Origin: Romanomermis culicivorax
Taxonomy: Eukaryota > Nematoda > Enoplea > Mermithida > Mermithidae
Assembly (NCBI GenBank): GCA_963922205.1
Contig: CAWUHX010000156.1
Span: forward strand, 248,001 to 312,000
Length of the DNA: 64,000 bases
Direction: 5' to 3'
The position numbers were made by a program, and so were the translations under genes. The notes beneath the pieces are model-generated. The model ran no database searches, had not been told where the DNA came from, and saw nothing but the letters and a program-made list of their open reading frames with translations. Below, one piece after another: positions 58,479-64,000 of this stretch; the first letter of the stretch is position 1; each line of letters opens with the position of its first letter.

Positions 58479-58662
58479 ATTCAAACCCAAAGCTATTTTG
58501 AATTTATTCCTCAAATGAATTCATTTTGAGCCATTTCGTGAATTTTCCGCAAAAATACTAAAAATACTCTTTGGCATCATGTTCGCATTCCCTCGATTAC
58601 ACCGTCACATTCGAAATCTTTTTTCACCAAAAAGATGCTCAAGGGTAAATCACACCACTTAC

Positions 58663-61070
58663 TCAAACTAAAGATTCCAAATAAAATTTCGTCGCCAGAA
58701 ATTGACTATCATTAGCCGTAAACGAGACTTGACTAGAACTGGACGATTTCCGGACAAAAACCGCTTCATGTTCAACAGACGGCGACGACAAAGCACTGGT
58801 TTGGTCTTCAATTTCGAATTTATCGCAAATTGTGACTAAATTTTCATCGTCGGGTGTCCTCGCTGTCGCTTGATCATTTTTGACGCCTCGATGAGTCGAT
58901 ACGTTTTTTAAAAATTTTAACGAGCGCAAAGGCGACCAAGTTTGACGATTATTTTTCAGACTTAAAAAACGCTTACTGGGCGTAGGACTCGGCACCGGTA
59001 GACTGTCAACCGTTGCCGCTGTCGTCGTAAGCGACGTTTGAGGCAAAGTACAACAATGCGTCGTTGCGCCGCCGGACGTCGACGCAAACGATGATCGTTG
59101 ATGACGATTTTCCGACGATCGAAAGTCGTCGTCAACGCCGTTCCTATTCATAGAGGGTAAATCCGAACGGTCGACGGCGAGGGTGTGACGTTGGGGACTG
59201 CCGCGACCGTGTTTTTTAGGACGGCGAACGCCGTCAACGATTTTTTCGATCGTTTTGGAGAGTTTCTAAAACATGATACGTACAGGCGAAGAATTTGAGT
59301 CTAAATTCGTTCAAGTACAATTGGAAAAAAGTTCTCATGAACTGTTGAGTATAAAACGACCCTTCAGAATGCGTCGATCACGTGGCTAGCCATAGGGCTA
59401 GACCATGGAACACAAACCCCTAGGAACGGAAAAAACTATATTATGTATTCTTTCTGATAGGGAACGATCATTTTTGAACAAAACAATCATTTTTGGTACA
59501 TAGGGTCATGAATAAAAATTTTAGCACAATTGATTTTCGAACTATTTTTCAATTTTGTAAGCAAAAATTTTGAGCTTCGCTTTATAAACCCCATTAAATT
59601 TAGACCATTCAAGAGGATCCACACTTCTAGATATCCAAGTTTTGTTACATGCACGTATTTCGAAAGGATAATCATTTTCTTCACTTTTAGCCATGCATAT
59701 AAAGTCTTCATCGAAAATACCGAATTACAGAAAAACCTTCACAAACATTTCCAAAATATGAACACTGAATTTCCGAGAAACTTAAAAAGAACAGAAAAAA
59801 ATTGACGAACAGCCTTATAAGAGCTCCGGGCGAATTTAAGGGGGGATATTTAAAAACATCCAAACCATAATGATACGACCGTTTTATGCACTTAAAATGT
59901 TTATGAGCTCAGAATCACTCATATTTTCTGACGATATAATTGTCGTAGGTAAACCAACCAAAGGCCCGTCCAAGCTGCATAGCAAGGTTGCTATTACTTA
60001 AATGTTAAACCTCTGGCCGGGACTAAAGGTACGTTTCCATCAGGAAATAAAATTAGATTTCCAGACAACCACTACTAGCGACAAACATATCATTAAAAAA
60101 CAAACAAAAAAAGAATTTTTGGAAAAAAACAACCGAAGGACGAAAAATCAAAAAACATAACGAGAGGATTGAAAAATTTTGAAGTCAAAAATTAGCAACA
60201 AAAAATTCATATAACAGAAACTGTATCTTGTTGCTTTGTCTTCAATAAAGGATTTATACTAGCTGCGTTCAACAGCTACAAGGAGACCGATGAGTTCAAG
60301 TCGCTATTTTAAATTTGAAGGCTAAATGCCTTCAAATTGCATACAAAAATATCAATAGTCGATTTTTTCGATAATGTAAAATCAAGTTGATAAATTATGT
60401 ACCTAGTCTATCAAGATATATGTTGTCGCAATCGGTGAACGTGAAATTGGAATAAAATATATAATCTTCTAATTTTCACCTAGATTTATCCGACCGCAGT
60501 GCAAAGAACGGTTTTCTAGTTGTAGTAATATCAGATAGATATTTATTGTTCATTTGGGATGAATTGAATTTTTGTTTTTTTCTGTAGCTCATGTTGATTT
60601 TTTCAATAAATTTTCAATCTTTGAGTCTATTAAAACATTTTTTATACCACTCACTCTAAATCTTGGCTTGGAGAAACTATTTCTTTCAATGAGATTATTA
60701 TCGGCAGCGTTTTCCATTATCGTCGGACACGTTAAGGATTCGGACGCATTGCGCGTTAATTTATGGATCGGTTCGACGTTTTTCGCGATTTCTACGGAAC
60801 CATCACCACCTGAAACGTTTTTCGAGGACGCCTTACGTGTAACAGGCGGTGGCGGCATCGGCGGTTTGCTAAAGGATCTACGACTCTCCGACGCTACCGT
60901 CGGCGATAAAGGTGTATGGGTGACTGCGCCATTTTGAACATTTCTCTTAGGTTGTTGAATATTGCCGTTTTTTCGACCGGCGGCCCATTCTGAATTATCG
61001 TAGAATAAAGTAAGGAGCCATGATTCATCTGGTTCTTCGTCTGAACCACTTTGATGGATAACGATTTGAC
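58663..61070 (-). CDS. Unrecognised Ser/Pro-rich gene, last two exons in window
   Basis: Exons 61070-60655 and 59265-58663 join in phase 0 (donor AGA|GTGAGT, acceptor TTTTAG|AAA), giving at least 338 residues. The first starts with two bases of a split codon, so the gene continues to the right beyond the hAT element. Features are an acidic start (SGSDEEPDESWLLTLFYDNSEW), a Pro stretch (PPMPPPPVTRK), serine-rich segments with basic patches (SRRSFSKP, RRPKKHGRG), and a C-terminal part with SPTPSKRFLSLKNN. It is mostly disordered and hydrophilic, as in signalling or cytoskeletal adaptors. I do not recognise the family. The stop TGA (58663-58665) is directly followed by GTAAGT, so a further exon cannot be excluded. 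Confidence 0.65.
59340..59560. repeat. Degenerate family A remnant
   Basis: GGCTAGCCATAGGGCTAG and AACAAAACAATCATTTTTGG words echo family A. Ends are lost. It lies in the intron of the unrecognised gene. Confidence 0.4.
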
Positions 61071-61409
61071 CTAAAGTATAATACTATATGTAAAACTCGT
61101 AAAAATTAAAAAATGTTAAAGACAATTTACAGCGACACACTCGACATGATGAAAATCAGTATAATGAGGAAGGACATAAAATAAACCTTTTTTGTCCGCA
61201 AAATTAATATTCGGCCGCATATATTACAGTGCTTTTTGACAATTTCACTGACGGTAGGAACATCAAGTTACCAAAATATGTTCATAGAAATGGAAGAAAG
61301 AGAGCGTTGATCAAAAATGATGTCAGGAAGATTACTCGAAATAACGTTATCGCAACTTCCTCACTGTCTTGATAGTCAATTTCGACCAAAAGCTGCTCTT
61401 ATTCACAGT

Positions 61410-63278
61410 TAGTGATGGACCGATGGCCAAAAATTTGCCATCGGCCGATGCCGATGCATCGGCCAGGGTCACCGATGGCATCGGCCGATGGCCGATGCAT
61501 CGGCTGTAACATGTACAAAATGCAACCTGAAGTTGCTACACTGTAATAAATTTAAAATTATTATGAATTATTCACAAAGTTCTACTGATATTTTCAACAT
61601 TCAATAATTAACAACATTTCATTCATCCAATTTGTCATCAACAATGGCATCTGTTGTACTGCCTTCACTTTGATTGCTGAGTTCACTAGAAGCTTCTTCA
61701 ACTTCAGCTTGTTTTTCCAGTTTGCACTATTGCATCCAATCTCAGCAATAAACGGGATCTTTTTCCACTTCTAACATCTTTTGCTTTTTAAAATGATCAT
61801 TCACTGGCTACTGACCCGATTGGAGCTGATAAAAATTTCATGGAAAGCTAAAGAAATTTTTTCATAATGAAACTTATTTTCAACTGCACACTATTTTGAC
61901 TCACATTAGCTAATTCTGGCTCTGTTGCAGCATTTTACTTCCATTATTCTAGTAATGTATTCAAAAATAATGGCTTTTGCTTGTTCAAATGTTGACATTG
62001 CATATTTTTCGGGCTACAGCTCATCTTCAGATGAACTTGCAATGTCCAAATAGTGCCTGAAATTGGTCAGTTTTGTGTAAATGCTTGAATTATTTACATT
62101 AGTATTAATTGTGGCTTACTGAGAAAGTTTGGAGAATGAGTTTAAAGATTCATTCAAATTTTTGGACCATATTTTCAGAAAAGCGTTGATTTCGTTGCTT
62201 TTGATTGACAACCATTCTAGCCAAAGCTATAGTCGTTTTTTCTTGAAATGTTTCTAAATAATGAAAGTGAAAAGTAAGTAGTATTATAGATTTTCACGAT
62301 TTTTTGATAAACAATATATTATATAGAAATGGAAATTGGTGAGCATACTGACCTAACCCTTAACAATTTTTCGAGTGAAAAATTCACAATAAGGGCTTTA
62401 TGTAAACGACTTTGACAACGATACTGATTTGTGTCACTTTTCTATTCGGAAGCATTTTATAAAAAACAGATATAGTTCAGCTTTGTCTTCTGCTTGAGGA
62501 TCACAGAAAGCCTAAATTATTTAATTTTGATTTGTATGATCAATATGTGTTATATTTCAAATTTCAATCCATCCTTTTTAAATCCACGATCTAGTAAAGA
62601 TGCCAAAGCATGAAGTCTATTGTCTTCAATGGGTTCAAAGTGGGCTCGATTATCATTTCTATAAAAATATTGATTCATTTTCCTCAACAATTCCTCCTTT
62701 AATAAACCCAATCCAGGAAAGTTGAAATTATGGATTGAGTGGCGTAAAATTCTTAATCATACGATTTTTTAATTTATGTTTTTCAAAAAAATTTAGGCAC
62801 AAAATCTAGCTTACTTTTCTTGAGCTATTTCCTCCCAAATACATGCGTTTTTAGATTCATAGATTTTTACAGTTTCTGCAAAAGATTTTAATAAATTGAC
62901 AAGCTGCCAAAACATAATTATCTAAGGTGTGAATACATTACACATGTATTAAAGTATATTCTTACCGCCGCAGCTAAAATATCCCATTCATAGCTTGTCA
63001 AATTCTTGTTATCTAGTTCATCAATGGCAACACAGGGCAAATATGCCAGACATTAAAACAACCATTTTCACAAAAAAATGTATTTACTAAAGTAACTGTA
63101 AAATATGTAGTATGAGAACAATCTGTTTTTTAAGCATAATGCACCTGCATTCATTGTAACAAAAAGTTGCCAAACAATCGGCCATCGGCCGATTATTTGG
63201 CAAAACATCGGCCGATGGCAGAAAAACGCAACAATCGGCCGATGCATAGGCCGATGCCGATGCATCGGTCCATCACTA
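61410..63278 (-). mobile_element. hAT element with decayed transposase
   Basis: Perfect 16-bp inverted ends TAGTGATGGACCGATG and an exact 8-bp duplication TTCACAGT (61402-61409 and 63279-63286). Subterminal CATCGGCCGATG palindromes are repeated at both ends. On the minus strand near 62575-62660 the frame reads LHALASLLDRGFKKDG, close to the hAT transposase signature ALASLLDPRFK. Stops and frameshifts break the rest. It lies in the intron, or just upstream, of the Ser/Pro-rich gene. Confidence 0.92.
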
Positions 63279-63286
63279 TTCACAGT

Positions 63287-64000
63287 TAACCTATACTTTT
63301 TGATGCCGCTTTCTGCTTATGGAAATAAAGTCATAAGCATTATTCAATCGTAGGAACGCTTCAAAAATATGAACATTAGTGGAATACAAATTGCATAATT
63401 GTTCACTTTGATAATTAAATTATAATGAGAGAATTATTATAGTGGCAAGATTTGAATTCGCGGAATTTTTTGTCATCAAATCATCGTTGAAATTCTCTGA
63501 TACCCAAACCAGCCAAAAATTGACGACCGGATGGATGGCCTTAGCCATATGGTAATCGTCGTAGACCTTTACAATCGTAGCTAGCTAAACGATTGACACG
63601 GTTAAGCCTTATTCTATCAGCAGAACATAATTAAACATCTTAGTTTTGGCAGAAAATTTATATTTTCAAGTCACAAATTATTAAAAACGTCAATTTTTAC
63701 GACTTTAAATTGAAAATTTTTGTTTTGAGGCTATATTTTACCGTTTTGGCGAAAATTTCGGTCCCATTCCATTAACAGGCACTCACTAATTTGTAGGAAA
63801 TTAATGATCCCTCCCATTCAGACTTTTGTCGGCCCCTAAGCTCCAGGGAATACAGTCACAACTCACATGTACACATTAAATACCATAAATGCTTTGAATT
63901 TTCGACAACTCAATAAAACTATTTCGATGTACTGAACAAAACATGTAATGTCAAACGTCTTTTTTGTTTTTCATTAAATTTTCCAACGGTACTTTACTGT
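63287..64000. repeat. Degenerate family A-like repeat, no gene
   Basis: GGCCTTAGCCATATGG near 63535, AACGTCAATTTTTACGAC near 63687 and CTTTTGTCGGCCCC near 63824 follow the family A order in worn form. No exon is recognised. Confidence 0.35.

Noticed and set aside
1-64000. tRNA or rRNA genes
   Set aside because: I scanned by eye for the GGTTCRANNCC arm and rRNA-like blocks and saw no cloverleaf or rRNA segment; a tRNAscan-SE/Infernal run would be decisive.

Overview
The window is animal nuclear DNA: AT-rich, with genes split into short GT-AG exons and packed between many nested transposons. Three cellular genes can be assembled exon by exon with matching phases: a UMP-CMP kinase (minus strand, 2300-6405), a CENP-S/MHF1 histone-fold protein (plus strand, 29288-30919) and a TDP-43/TARDBP orthologue (minus strand, 33894-45004). 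The last two exons of a serine/proline-rich gene I do not recognise lie at 58663-61070 (minus strand). TAG, TGA and TAA each end one of the three assembled genes, so the genetic code looks standard. I can say invertebrate metazoan; I cannot support a closer placement.

The largest object is a 12.2-kb Ty3/Gypsy-type LTR retrotransposon at 13412-25658. It has 584/587-bp LTRs, a 4-bp target duplication (TGTT), a primer-binding site and a polypurine tract. Gag is followed by protease, reverse transcriptase, RNase H and integrase. A third coding region of about 3.8 kb occupies the position where env would sit. It is not envelope-like. Two exons join in phase across a 214-bp intron, and the product carries a DEDDy 3'-5' exonuclease domain with every catalytic residue in place, then an Arg/Ser/Asp-rich tail and a further domain. 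Eight in-frame stop codons and no frameshifts interrupt the coding regions; all eight can be explained by C-to-T changes, and five could be CGA to TGA. The element sits inside an older ~1.27-kb element with ~142-bp inverted repeats (12305-12446 and 25688-25830).

Most of the remaining DNA is DNA-transposon sequence. Several hAT-type elements have exact 8-bp target duplications: 3566-4000, 8736-10586, 10982-12003, 26563-27743, 28106-28298, 46520-46826, 57049-58478 and 61410-63278. One of them keeps a decayed transposase motif. There are also PIF/Harbinger pieces, a FLYWCH zinc-finger fragment of MULE type, a non-LTR retrotransposon 3' end, and several foldback elements whose arms are built from short repeated 'words'. 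A hairpin motif (CCGGCGC-NNN-GCGCCGG) recurs in many unrelated repeats.

Layout: 1-2.3 kb repeats and unassigned; 2.3-6.4 kb UMP-CMP kinase; 6.4-12.3 kb nested hAT elements; 12.3-25.8 kb retrotransposon in its host element; 25.8-29.2 kb repeats; 29.3-30.9 kb CENP-S; 31-33.6 kb foldback element and unassigned DNA; 33.9-45.0 kb TDP-43 with transposons in its introns; 45-58.6 kb repeats; 58.7-61.1 kb end of the unrecognised gene; 61.4-63.3 kb hAT element; to 64 kb a degenerate repeat.
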